Below are positions 12,332-25,155 of a stretch of 64,000 nucleotides of DNA, in pieces (within the stretch, counting starts at the first letter, position 1; the number at the start of each line of letters is the position of its first letter). A program made the position numbers and the translations under genes. The notes below the pieces were generated by a model that searched no databases, was not told the DNA's origin, and saw only the letters and a list, made by a program, of their open reading frames with translations. The stretch lies in NCBI RefSeq assembly GCF_051622035.1, contig NC_135367.1:13692501-13756500 (forward strand), given 5' to 3'. This DNA comes from Arctopsyche grandis. Lineage: Eukaryota > Arthropoda > Insecta > Trichoptera > Hydropsychidae.

Positions 12332-13399
12332 GTAAGTTCACACAAACTTTATTAAAACTAAGGATCGGGACAATCTTAAAGACCAGATTAATTATAGCAA
12401 AAGGTGCCTCTAGCAAATCGTGACTAGAACAGCCTGTCCCTTACGCAAAAACCATTGGCACAATCAACACTACCACTTCTTATATCTACATGTACCTACT
12501 TACGTATGTATGTATGTATCTAATACGCAAACGATCCACTTTTTGTCTCGGCGTTTTGTTTTATGCAGATTAATTAGCATATTCTTCGGCTCACTGACCC
12601 AATCTATTGAGATCGGAATGCTTGTACTATTAGAATAGTGTCACAAGTTGTCACGATTGTTCGTATGTGCATATAAAAGATCTCTATCTCAGTTTGACAA
12701 TAAATATTTGATAAGCCCGTGGCGTACGTTCTCCTTTCAAGGCTTCGATAGTGATAACAAATCGTCAAGTTTATACTATCAAATATCAAATCTACGTAAG
12801 TTCTCTTTCATAAGCTGTCTGCTTTCACATGGACAGCTTGTGGTCAGTTGTAAGAAAGCTTAGTATACTTTAAATGAGTTTTGTTAGTTGTTATGTGTGC
12901 AGATGCGAATCTGCAGATTATCGACGTCTGTGAGTCAATATATATGTGGTTTTCAATCATTATTGTTTCATTGGTACCGCATTTATGATACGCAACCATG
13001 ACCCAGTATAGAGGCAATAAACTTGTGGAGCGGAAATTCCAATATCGAAACTTCTAAACTACTGTCGATTTTATTATTACATTAAATTTCGCTATGCGAT
13101 TTTTGTCCTTGCTAGTTTTTACTACTCAAACGTTCAAATTTGCCACTCTCAATTTGGCCGATGTCAATCGTAAAGATCTCAACCGATCGTATGATAAATG
13201 GTGCAAGCGTTGAATATTATTTATAGTTAATTATTATACTGAGCGTCTCATAAGTCTCCTCTTCAATGTATTCGAAGAATATAAAAAGTATAAACAACAA
13301 AATTCGATAATGAAACATACATACACGTTTACACATACTGGCTATGAGAGCATTTTCAATACAAATTGAGCACAAATGTAGAGAAACTTACACAAGACA

Positions 13400-13960
13400 A
13401 AAGTTCTACTTCCGGTTATCGGATTATGTTCAATTTTTTTTATTACTTAAAATCACTATATTTATTATACACCAATAAAATAAAAATAATTTAAAATGTC
13501 AAAATAAAATAATGAAATACTGTTTTAAAAAAAATTACTTACAAATTCTGACCAAAACCATATCAACTCTAAATTAGTATATAAAAAATACAAATATAAA
13601 TTTTCAGCTTGATACGTTCAGGGGTGTGGAAAAAATCGTGTCTTCACAATTTTTTTGACTTTTCAAAGTGGAAAAAATCCGACTTCCGATTTATTAAATT
13701 TAATGTTTTTTTTTTATTTTCATCACATTGATACAAGGATTATACGTGAATTTTCTCGTGAAGATCACACATATTTAAAGGGTCGAAAAAAATAAATATA
13801 TAAAAGAAAAATCGAACAAGAGTAAACTGCTACTTCCGGTTGACGGGTGTTCACCAAATTTTATATATAACTTGGTAGTAAACTTAAACATATATGTAGA
13901 TATAAAATTTAAATTCAATACACCAAAAAGTTATATTCAATTACATTTAGTTTTAATAAT
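13400..13960 (-). repeat. CCGGAAGT-centred repeat array, copy 1
   Basis: On the minus strand CCGGAAGT (or CCGAAAGT-like TCGGAAGT) occurs at 13832-13839, 13682-13689 and 13408-13415, about 150 and 2x137 bp apart. Flanking words such as ACTCTTGTTCGATTTTTC, CACCCCTGAACGTATCAAGC and TGTCTTGTGTAAG match, in reverse complement, the array at 36830-37500. The copies are diverged but collinear. No coding capacity or terminal repeats were recognised. Confidence 0.7.
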
Positions 13961-14687
13961 AAATACTGCATAGATTAAATTTCTCGTTAGCAGGAGAGCA
14001 TTCTGAATTTGACGACCGACCACCCACTAAACCGATTGGTCACACAACCGAGAATCGATAAATAGAAATGTAAACGTCCGAAATACAATAGGCAGTAATT
14101 TCTCTACGCCTACGAATGAAACACGAAGTTTAAGATTTACAAAACGTCCTGCAGATCGCATCGTGCAAATTTTACCCACTTGATCGGTCGGTCCAAATGT
14201 TGAGCAAGTCATCTCTCACGGTGCGGTGGTGCAGCACACATCCGACCCGAATCGAGAGCAATAGTCGCGTGGGATGCACCTTTTCTCGGAGGATAAGTGT
14301 TAAAGTGTAGTTTCTCGGGTACGTTTATTCCTCACTCGATCGTATCTGGTAAACGGCCAAGTGTCTCGTGGCAATACGTAAGTACGTACTCTTACATACG
14401 ACTCGTTACAAAACTAACGATTCACGAATCAGACCTCACAAAGGACCTACGGCCGCAGCAGCTGTGCATGCAGTGGTTGTGCAAGCGCTGAGATATGGAT
14501 CAAAAAGAAACTCGCTCGATGCATTTTGTGCCTTGAAACGTTTATGAATTGGTGCAAAGTGTCGCGGATGATGTGATACAGTTGAAAGTAATATTTTTCT
14601 TTTCTTTTCATTGGACTGAAAAGTTTTTAAAATTATTATTTTATTTTATTTTTACATAGATATACATATGTATATATATATATATAC
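13961..14687. other. Relatively GC-rich unassigned intronic sequence
   Basis: The stretch 13990-14560 is visibly richer in CpG than its surroundings and contains several CGATCGG/CGAATC words, but no frame shows recognisable domains. It might be an untranslated exon or regulatory region; nothing in the sequence decides this. Confidence 0.35.
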
Positions 14688-15470
14688 CAGGAAGGCCTTA
14701 CAGGTAAACCCCAATGCGTTTTCCTAGACAATTAATAACAAACATTGCAGCATTTTTTATTACATAAATCGCTGTATTTCTATAGGTTGAAGAACAAGAA
14801 TTTAATCCATAAAGACATCTATGGATTTAGACTTGTACAATTTTTTTTACATATTGTACATAAATCAAATTCAGATATTTGCGACATAGCGGGTAGGATA
14901 GTTTTGATGGAGGAACCGTTTCAACAATGAAATCATATTAAGGAGGCAAACTCTGAAAGGAAACGATCGACTTGGAGTCACAAATATCCAAGTCTGACCA
15001 GCAGCCAAGGCTGCCGAGAAGGGAGGGGAGCTGGGGTTAAAGTTCCAGGGCCCGGACTACTTGGGGGCCCCCTATTGGGACGTTCGACTGATCGATATTG
15101 ATATTTTATATTATTTTACATAAAATACTTTTAAAATTTTCTTTAATGCTAAATGTTTATAATTGATCCGCATATTCTTTGTGTGCATGTGAAATCGTAC
15201 CTGTTATATCATACTTTCTTATTCGATTATTGCAAAAAATAGCATTTAACATATAGGTATTTTTCTAATAGTTCTGATAGATTTTTCGAATATTAAAAAT
15301 ATATGTATAAGATTTTTTTTGGTTTGTCATAGGGCATGGAATTATTTTTCCAGAGCCGGAAATCCTCTCGGTGGCCCTGCCAGCAGCATTAAAGATTAAC
15401 ACGGGATCGAACCCGATAACCTATCAGTGCTAAACATAAACACAACCACCGAGCCATACTGCAGGCTTAT
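14688..15470 (-). mobile_element. tRNA-derived SINE, split by an hAT MITE
   Basis: The SINE is on the minus strand. Its tRNA-like head is at about 15388-15470 (TGGCTCGGTGG A-box-like region and GGTTCGATCCC B box) and its body continues at 14688-15005, ending with CGCATTGGGGTTTACCTGTA and CCTTCCTGG. The copy at 55129-55610 has the same order of head, body and tail without interruption. The hAT MITE 15006-15379 sits between head and body with an 8-bp target duplication, so this was one SINE before that insertion. Confidence 0.75.
15006..15379. mobile_element. hAT-type MITE inserted in the SINE
   Basis: An identical 8-bp target duplication CCAGCAGC flanks it (14998-15005 and 15380-15387). Termini are inverted: CAAGGCTGCCGAGAAGG at the left and CCTCTCGGTGGCCCTG at the right, whose complement starts CAGGGCCACCGAGAGG. 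Eight-bp duplications and CA...TG termini are the hAT signature. The interior has G-rich sequence (GGGCCCGG, GGGGGCCCCC) near the left end and no transposase. Confidence 0.8.
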
Positions 15471-17604
<2,134 letters not shown>

Positions 17605-17635
17605 TATACTTAAGTATCATTATCATTTACAGTCA

Positions 17636-17935
17636 TTGATGAAGTCCTCTCCAACACGCTTCCACTCGTGTCTTTTGGGCAACTCTCAACCATTTAACCC
17701 CAGTTTTTTTTTATTCCTCCACCCATCTTCCTTGCGGCCTTTCTTTTACCCTTTTACATTCTCTCGGGTACCATTGCATGACTTATTTTATCCACCTTTC
17801 ATCCAAACTTCTATCTACGTGACCCACTCATTGCCATTTCAATCTTTTCACTCTCTCCACTATATCTACTACCCTTGTCTTACTTTTCACCCGCGTATTC
17901 CGTATCTCTCTTTCTTCAGGCAAAAGTGGAGTTTT
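17636..17935 (-). mobile_element. LINE 3' fragment (KWQWAGH-type RT C-terminus)
   Basis: The reverse complement reads through the same tail as 7085-7640 in one continuous piece. It has a GEAGxDFI-type end, a NRDEWKR-like segment, RPQGRWV, RECKRVK, RWI, and the WQWVGHV stretch followed by the upstream TGGATATAGTGGAGAGA. It is interrupted by stops and is 5'-truncated. Confidence 0.65.
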
Positions 17936-18004
17936 TCATTTGATTTTTGATTTTTAAATGCTTTTTATTATTACTAAATTATGGTCACAATTCATCTACA
18001 TATT

Positions 18005-18298
18005 ATATATATAAAAATGAATGTATGTGTGTGTGTGTGTCTCGAATAGGCTGCTAAACCACTGAACCCATTACGATGAAACTTTCAGGATTTGTTGTGT
18101 GCATGTCCGGGAAGATTACTGTGAAAAAAAACGGGAAAAAACGGGAACGGAAACGGGAAAAACGGGAATGAGTGTCATTGCAACGCAATAATGTGTTCGC
18201 TACCTGCGTTTTTCCGACAAATTGGAACGGGAAGAAGAACGGGAACGGGAATTGCATGCGTTATTGTGGCATTGCAACGCATGCCGGTGTTCAGCTAG
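18005..18298 (+). mobile_element. Helitron-like non-autonomous element
   Basis: The 3' end has the textbook Helitron arrangement: a stem GCATGCGTT (18254-18262) and AACGCATGC (18276-18284), ten bases, then CTAG (18295-18298, fitting CTRR) followed by T. The interior contains GGGAACGGGAA-type repeats and the duplicated word CATTGCAACGCA. The 5' boundary, near TATATATAAAAATGAATGT and a (TG)n run at 18005-18040, is less certain. No Rep/helicase coding is present. Confidence 0.65.
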
Positions 18299-18300
18299 TC

Positions 18301-20330
18301 TTATATATACATATATTTTAATAACTACTGATCTACTGTCCTACTGATTTTCTATTTTAAAATTTTATTTGTTTTACTTTATTTTATTGATGATTATAAT
18401 ATTATCTTATTTTAATGTTAAAATACAGCATAATAGGAAATAGAGCTCAAAAATATATTTAATAGCGGCTTTCATCTAAAAACGACGTTCATTCGCCCAA
18501 ATGCACTTCATCCTAATTTTGTGGTCTCTTTTTTTCCTCTTGTTTACTATGGGACATGTTTATTATTTATCCTAAATATAATTACTTTTACTGTTTTATC
18601 ATCTGATGAAATACTATCAGTCATGCAATAACTATTGAACATCAGTTTGATCTTATCTACGTTAATTTTTAATCCCACGTTCTTACTTTCCCTGCTGAGC
18701 TGTGTCTGTTAAGTAATATATAAACAAAAATACTGAAATCCTTGATCTACCTTATCATGTTTACATAGACAGAGTCTACGATATTTCAAAGGGTATTTAC
18801 ATACATATTTACTTCCGTAATCCGATTTCTTTCTAAGCCGATGACGTTTCACATAAAAACAGTCGACAATTTGAATAAATTTTGATACGTTTCGATGTCA
18901 AATTTAGCTGAAAAACATCTAATATATTAAATTTGCAGAGTCAAGGTGCGTCAAAACAAGACCAATGACACTTGTCACGCTCGCGGTATATTATTATATC
19001 AAATGCCGCGCGATCCAAATATATGATGACGCGTCGACCTTTCACAGTTTTATTAATTCGACCACTGAGGCTTTGGTGGTAGTAATAAAAATAAGAATTA
19101 ATAAATGAATAGACGGAGGAATAAACAATCGGGGATTTGAACTCGAGACCTCCATGTGGGCGCCATCGACATTCTAGTTTGGCGCTCTGACATTATCCTG
19201 ACTGACTGGTCTTATATTGTTACGCAAAGGTCAAAGTCGACCCGTTATCCAGGGATTATAAACCGGCGGGTCGTATCCATTCGAAAATTTCATCGTCGAG
19301 CGTGTGCTGTTTGTTTATTACATATATTCGAAAATTGCTTATTTTTTTGTTGTTGATATTGTTCAATCTAAATTGCCCATCATCGTCAAATGCGTGTTCA
19401 TTATTAAAATTGTTTTGGTATGAAGTCATAGTTGGATGTGTGTTTGTGCACTTTTTGCGACGATAAAATTTTTGTAATAATTATTTCACCGTTTGCAACA
19501 TTGAGAAATTTCGACTCGATTAAATCACCGTTTATAATATATTTTCGTGTACGGTGAAGGTCGGTCAAAATATGTATTCGAAACGCTATACCGACTGTAA
19601 TTTATGTTCATCGTGTTTGTATTTATTGTCTGTTTGCGAACAGAACGGACGGGAAAGTGTTAACGACGCCTGAGAATATTTTGCGTACGCGAAAAACAGT
19701 TTTCACTTTCGCTTTTAATATTTATTTTCAATAAAATGTTATTGCAAACCTGTGGGCGAAAATTTAAACTATTTTTTTTATTTAGTTTTACTTTTATCAT
19801 ATAGGTGGCAATAACTATATAGTGTAGACATACATAATTACATATCCGTTTTTATTAAATGCTTTATAATACATATGTGATTTAAAGTAGATTACAAGAC
19901 TTATTTCGAATACTGTAATCAGTTTCGCAGTCTGATTTCAAATAAATATTTCGAGCAGAATCTAATTTACGAGTATCAATCCGCATTTTCCCATCAGTTT
20001 TCATTATAATTCTGATTTTAGTAGTCATTTTCTAATACACAAATCACAAAAATATTGATAATACATACTTTTGTCCACTCATTCAGTTTGAAATATCACA
20101 TAAAATGTTTCTATCTACATATTGTATATTATATATTTTCAATCTTCCCACTGTTTTAATAAATGATTCCATTATTTTACTATTACATGTTTCTCTCGTC
20201 TATTCAAAATCTTCCTTCTGGCCTCTCTCATATTTTACTTTCACAACATTAAGTTCTGAATGATTCCACTATTTATTTATTTTATTTTTTTACAATTTTG
20301 CAATGGTGACATTACAGAATTGCTCCAAAT
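18301..20330. other. Intronic sequence with one possible SINE head
   Basis: No gene seen. On the minus strand at about 19130-19205, CAGAGCGCC followed by a B-box-like GAGTTCAAATCCCC resembles a tRNA-derived head. No tail or second copy in the window supports it, so it is only a candidate. Confidence 0.4.
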
Positions 20331-20415
20331 CGTCAGTAAAAAAATGAGATCAGTTTTCGGTTCTGAGTTCAAATCATTCAAAATATCGAGTTCAAATTTT
20401 CGCATGATCAAATAA
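20331..20415 (-). repeat. Dispersed repeat, family T4
   Basis: The reverse complement (TGCGAAAATTTGAACTCGAT followed by ATTTTGAATGATTTGAACTC) matches 36510-36600 and 58005-58075. No ends could be defined. Confidence 0.55.
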
Positions 20416-20449
20416 CTTCATCTATTGTTATTATGTACATACATAGGTA

Positions 20450-20920
20450 GAGCTGCCAGTTTGTCCCGGTTTCAAGCCTCTAGTCCCGGCGTCTTTCGGG
20501 ACAGCCAAATGTCTCGGTTTTCGATAGCAGCTTATTGACCTTTCATTGTTCAGAAATACCGACCCCCGCAGTTATTAAACTGCTAGAAAAATGCACAAAC
20601 CTCAATTTCATGAAAAAATGCACAAACCTCAAAACCTCAATCCATGATTAAAAAAGAAAAAAAAGCGAGATTGATAAAATCAAATTTCTTTTCAATATTC
20701 TTTGACAATATGTAATTAATTTCATTTAATATTAAAATAACCAAATAAACCTAAAAATAAGAAAGGAGAAACTAGTTTATAAAAGGAAGGATCTTAAATG
20801 TATGTAACTTGTTAAGTTTACGCTTTTTACAAAGTTTTTTATTATTCTTGTAATATCTTTGCCTGGGGGGGGAATACAGTTAAAATGTCCCGGTTTGGAT
20901 ACCAATAAATCTGGCAGCTC
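20450..20920. mobile_element. TIR MITE with GAGCTGCCAG ends
   Basis: Left terminus GAGCTGCCAGTTTGTCCCGG and right terminus CTGGCAGCTC, with CCGGTTT and GTCCCGG inside both arms. TA lies on both outer flanks, which fits a Tc1/mariner-type target, but other classes are possible. The interior contains a tandem AAAATGCACAAACCTCAA and has no coding capacity. Confidence 0.65.
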
Positions 20921-22445
20921 TATATATAGATAAAGTAAATAAAAGGATACAAGAATAAATATGGATGCAAAAATAAATAAGATAAGAAATAGTGATAAAA
21001 TATGAAACAAATAAATCAATATATTTACATGTGTATAAAAACAAATTCAATATTAGAACACAATTACATCAATCAAATTAAACAATAATTCAACAGCTTA
21101 TTTTATATTAAATAAATCCAATCCGAACATAAATCTAGTTGAAAAACTTGATGACTAGACTAGGGATCAGTTTACTATTGCTAATTTCTTAGATTTTCTA
21201 ATTTATTTTGCTTTCTTGCTTTGAACACTGATGGGTCGGTCTATTGTTATTTGCAATTGCCCCGACGGCTAATATATTATACATGAATCTATTGATGACC
21301 CTTGCAACAGGTGACGAGGCTATCAAATTGGTACATGTCACAGGAGAAGAGAGCAAAATCTATCTATTATTTTTTTTTCAAGAATTCTTTGCCCTACAAT
21401 GATCTTCCTATCTTGATCCTAAGTAATTTCAACAATTCATAAGCGTCATACGTGTGATTCCCATATTCTTAAATGGTTCCCCACTATTTTCTCATTACTT
21501 TTATAATAATCTCACTATCTGAACAAGTATTCAATAATGTTCCCTTTACCTTTCAAATCATTTCACAATCTTTCCACCATCCCTCTGATTCTACATGTCA
21601 CAAAATCCTACGTATATGTACCTACCATTCATCCGATCGTTGACATCATTAACATCTATTAACCTTTACGGCAGACGGACTAATTTTGCCGCGACATTTA
21701 TTGTTAAAAATTTGCAACAAAAAAAACTTCCCGTCGGCCGGCGCCATCTCCTAGCCGAAATCCTCATTGACTTCGATGACGCAACCAACAAACACAACAC
21801 TGACAATGAGTCACACTAGTTCATCGGTGACGTAGTCAACGTCATCGTCGTCGTCGTCGTCGTCGTCTTCAAACCTGATTGCACTGCATCATCAAACATA
21901 CGCTAGGAACGAAGTTCAACAATTCGGCACACACGGCATATACAAGACGAAGATAAACAGATTTTTTGTTGATCCATTTATTTTTATATTTGTCTTTATT
22001 CATTAAAAATACAATTTTCGGATTTTGAAAGCATGCATGAGGTAATAATTTGCGTGTTTGCACAAACAAGATTATGCATGTCTTACAAACCGATATACAT
22101 ATTGTACAATATGTATGGATTTGGTATGGTACTGGTTGTATGTATATTGCAGTGAGATTTTCAGGAAGTAGAACGTTTCTGATTGCTTTATAAATGTATA
22201 GGACCAGTTCAGCTACGGATAACCGGTTCGCTAAAATGCTAACCGGTTCAACGAATTTCTGAACCCATCAATATGTCATACGTTTTATCTTGTTTTAAAT
22301 AATTATAATCTATAGTTAATTTTAAAATTTTCTTGGGTGATAGTTATAGAAATTCATTACCTCAGTTTCTCAAACTTTTTTAATACCAAATATTAATAAA
22401 ACGAATATTTCCATATATTTATTATCTTCAAATGGTGTGTTTAAT
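20921..22445. other. Unassigned intronic sequence with a (CGT)n tract
   Basis: No gene seen. A trinucleotide TCG run lies at 21845-21867 within a somewhat CpG-rich segment (21650-21900). Confidence 0.45.
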
Positions 22446-22802
22446 GGGTCTACCTCACGGCACCGAATGTGAAAAGGTCGAAAAAGCAAATATCGGAAGG
22501 CAAAGATCGAAAATCGAAAGATCTTAAGTCGAAAGATCAAAAAAAGGGTGCATGGTAAACGGTAGTATGTATATATAATATATATGACTGGCGTGCGGTG
22601 AAATTATCTCTCTTTTTGTCATACAGCCTTGTTTAATGTGCGCGCGCAGGATACGGGAGGAAAAGTCTGTTCCTCTTGTTTTTGTTGTATCCTGCTCGCG
22701 AAAATTAAAGTTTTACCGCACGCCACTGATATATATGTATACTAACCGTTTTTCATATGTATGCATGATAAACGAATATTTTCGACTTTTTCACGGTCAC
22801 CC
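22446..22802. mobile_element. Palindromic MITE, family P, copy 1 (9-bp TSD)
   Basis: It is flanked by a perfect 9-bp duplication GTGTTTAAT (22437-22445 and 22803-22811). Ends are GGGTCTACCTCACGG at the left and the complement GGGTGACCGTG at the right. The left arm (AAATATCGGAAGGCAAAGAT, TCGAAAGATC, GTGCATGGTAAACGG) is the same as in copy 2 at 26538-26932; the right arm is shortened. Nine-bp duplications with long inverted arms suggest a Mutator/MULE-type origin, but this is inference. The centre is occupied by an hAT-type MITE (22586-22728). Confidence 0.8.
22586..22728. mobile_element. hAT MITE with the termini of the 44.4-kb hAT
   Basis: Termini are CTGGCGTGCGGT at the left (first bases GA instead of CA) and, complemented from the right, CAGTGGCGTGCGGT. 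Both flanks read ATATATAT (22578-22585 and 22729-22736), an 8-bp duplication, though the AT-rich context makes chance agreement easier. The 14-bp right end is identical to the left end of the hAT carrying an intact transposase at 44419-48630. The interior (GTGCGCGCGCAGGATACGGG to TGTATCCTGCTCGCG) is also present in the centre of the palindrome at 26538-26932. Confidence 0.75.
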
Positions 22803-23830
22803 GTGTTTAATATATCTATTGATGATACATTTTTTCTTACAATGTTTCGTTTCTTTTAATGAAAAATAATGTCCAATAGCCTATAATGCTATAAATATTA
22901 CTTAACTTTAAACCAAACTCTATATCAATCATATTTTATTACTTCAAAAAACATTTAATTTTGTTAATTAGGATTTCCGTCACCAAATTACAAAAAAAAA
23001 CACCTCACACGCCATATTAAATAATTACATTCTCCCCACGCATTTTCAATTTTTTATTTTATTTTGATTAACAACACGCTTATGTCATTTTTAATGTCTT
23101 TAATATTTTCTAGGATATTAAAAGCCGGACCTGGTGGGTCGTCACCTAGCGTCATCGTTATCATAATCAGCTTATGAACTAACCGCAATCGGTTCGTTAG
23201 TCTTCTGGAACCGACTGCACACTTTTTGCACATGGCAAAAAAGTTGGCAGTGACCGATTAATCCGACAGATTGGTTCGAATTTACAATACAATGATTACT
23301 AAACTCATCTTCAAAGTTGCGATGATTTCGCTCGATGACGCGTGCAAGCGACCAAACTTCCGTCTCCTGTTGAGTCAAAATAAACATTACGTCCTACTCA
23401 TGATGCTTAATATATAATATGTAATATGTGGTTTGCTGAAAATTCAACTTTTAATCGATATTGATCGTTCGCCATTATTAGTTTACTGTTTTATTTACGA
23501 TATCATATGGCAAACGAGTGTGCAAGAAACTTGATTTTGTGTAAATTGCTTAATTTCGTACGTCTAGTCGCGTGCAGTGTGTAATCAGCGTAATGTGTGT
23601 GTTCAATTACGCTATTATTATCCATAGCCAGAACAATTTTAACTAAATTTATTGTTGTACGAAATTCAGGGGCTTCAAATCTTGTCTAAGTTTACCGTGA
23701 GATAGTATACAATGCATCGTGATATTCATTTTAAAATTAGATTTGCATAAATGGCAAACAGGCACACAAACAAAATTTCACTTGTATTCATATTATATAG
23801 AAAATAAAAAAAATATGTACATACTAATAA
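22803..23830. other. Unassigned intronic sequence
   Basis: No gene or element with readable ends. The stretch 23110-23400 is somewhat GC-richer but without domains on either strand. Confidence 0.45.
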
Positions 23831-24106
23831 GCGCAGACACACAGAATCGTACGGCACGGCATGCCTAGGTTGGCTTCAGCTGTGAATGGACGTGTCTCAT
23901 GTCATTGTCAATAGGAATCATCGTTATCAATCACTGTCAAACCTATGTCAATACAAAGATAAAATATCTCCGAAAACACTCCAGGGGGTGAGTTTTGCTA
24001 TGGATGGCCATAGCATAGACCAGGTGTGCTAGGACTAGATAGCTTTACGTGTGCAAATATAACTAAAGAAACAACACATGCCGCGTACCACTATCTGTGT
24101 CTGCAC
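23831..24106 (+). mobile_element. MITE, family T1 copy
   Basis: Inverted ends: GCGCAGACACACAGA then GGCACGGCATG at the left, and CATGCCGCG then CTGTGTCTGCAC at the right. The interior shares ATCATCGTTATCAATCACTG and GAAAACACTCCAGG with the other T1 copies. The flanking tetranucleotides (ATAA, CCTA) no longer match TTAA. Confidence 0.65.
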
Positions 24107-24112
24107 CCTAAT

Positions 24113-24438
24113 GGTAAGAACACACTGAAAAGCTTAAAAAGGGACGTCCTCGTGGTTTCCAGCTGTGATTGGGCGTAACTTCATGCCATTGTTAATTCGT
24201 AAGATCTTATTGTTTCAACGAGTTTCTCCTACATTTCTTCAAATACGGGAATCACCGTTATTTGCATCACTGTCAAACTTACGGTCAACACAATGATAAA
24301 ATAGCACTGAAAACACTCGAAGGGGGTGAATTTTGTCAACGATCACGATGACATAGATTTGGTGTGTAACCATATTTTTGCATGTGCAAAATTTATTCAA
24401 AAAAATGTGCCGCGTACCACTCTGTCTGTCAGTTTCTG
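24113..24438 (+). mobile_element. MITE, family T1 copy, back to back with the previous one
   Basis: It starts about GGTAAGAACACACTGA and ends about GTGCCGCGTACCAC then CTGTCAG. The interior (CTCCTACATTTCTTCAAATA, CACCGTTATTTGCATCACTG) matches 4700-5093 reversed and 63780-64000. It directly abuts the preceding copy in the same orientation. Confidence 0.65.
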
Positions 24439-24529
24439 AATATTTTCACTTGGAAATGGAACCAAGTAGAATATTTTTTCTTGTTATTAGACATTTCTCT
24501 ACATATAATATACATATGTTAGAGTCCCA

Positions 24530-25155
24530 ATATTCTCTCCGGTTCGTTCATGAACATACTAGTTTATTCATAAACGAACTATTGGTTTTAATGCTGACAG
24601 TCAAAAGCCGTCTTCAAATGAACTCATAAGGTGTCGCATGACACTTTTGAGCTGTCAAAACGCCAAGTATTTAAAAGGGAAATCCTATGGAGACCACATT
24701 ACAACGTTGCTATAATTCCCGTTCCCGCTAATATTAAAAATATTGCAACCCAGGGTAAGTATATATGTACATACATATACATAGAGCAGAGCATCGTAAC
24801 CTGTGCACCGCGGTAATATGTGTTCTCCGAACAGCACTTCGGCCTAATGCGTGCGAGTGAGATCGCGTGTGAGGGAGAAAACCGATTTTAGTTAGTGTTT
24901 TGTCCCTATGCATATACGGAATAACTAGCAACTGTCGATGAAGTACATATGTATGTACGTAGCTGACAAACTCTACGAGTCGTAAACAATGTGTGCCGCG
25001 AATATTCAAAGGTAACGATGCTCTGACATAGAGGATGGGATAAACGATTGAGATTACTTAAACTTATACCTAATAGTTTGTACATACATATATGAACAAA
25101 CTGGCCAGATAAGTTCGGGTATGAACAAACTAGTGTGTTCATGTTATGTTGCTTC
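24530..25155 (+). mobile_element. TIR element, family T2, carrying an hAT insertion
   Basis: The inverted ends (GTTCATGAACATACTAGTTT at the left, AACAAACTAGTGTGTTCATG at the right) and interior words (GACAGTCAAAAGCCGTCTTC, ATATTGCAACCCAGGGTAAG, ACATAGAGGATGGG) match 5138-5556 in reverse complement. The length exceeds that copy mainly because of the hAT insertion at 24787-25025. Confidence 0.7.
24787..25025. mobile_element. hAT-type MITE with documented empty site
   Basis: Flanked by a perfect 8-bp duplication ACATAGAG (24779-24786 and 25026-25033). The homologous T2 copy near 5300 has a single ACATAGAG in uninterrupted context, which is the pre-insertion allele. Termini are CAGAGCATCGTAACC and GGTAACGATGCTCTG, inverted with one base gained or lost. 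No coding capacity. Confidence 0.85.

Noticed and set aside
19130..19205. Possible tRNA gene on the minus strand
   Set aside because: A B-box-like GAGTTCAAATCCCC is present, but no complete cloverleaf with an acceptor stem could be formed; at best it is a decayed SINE head.
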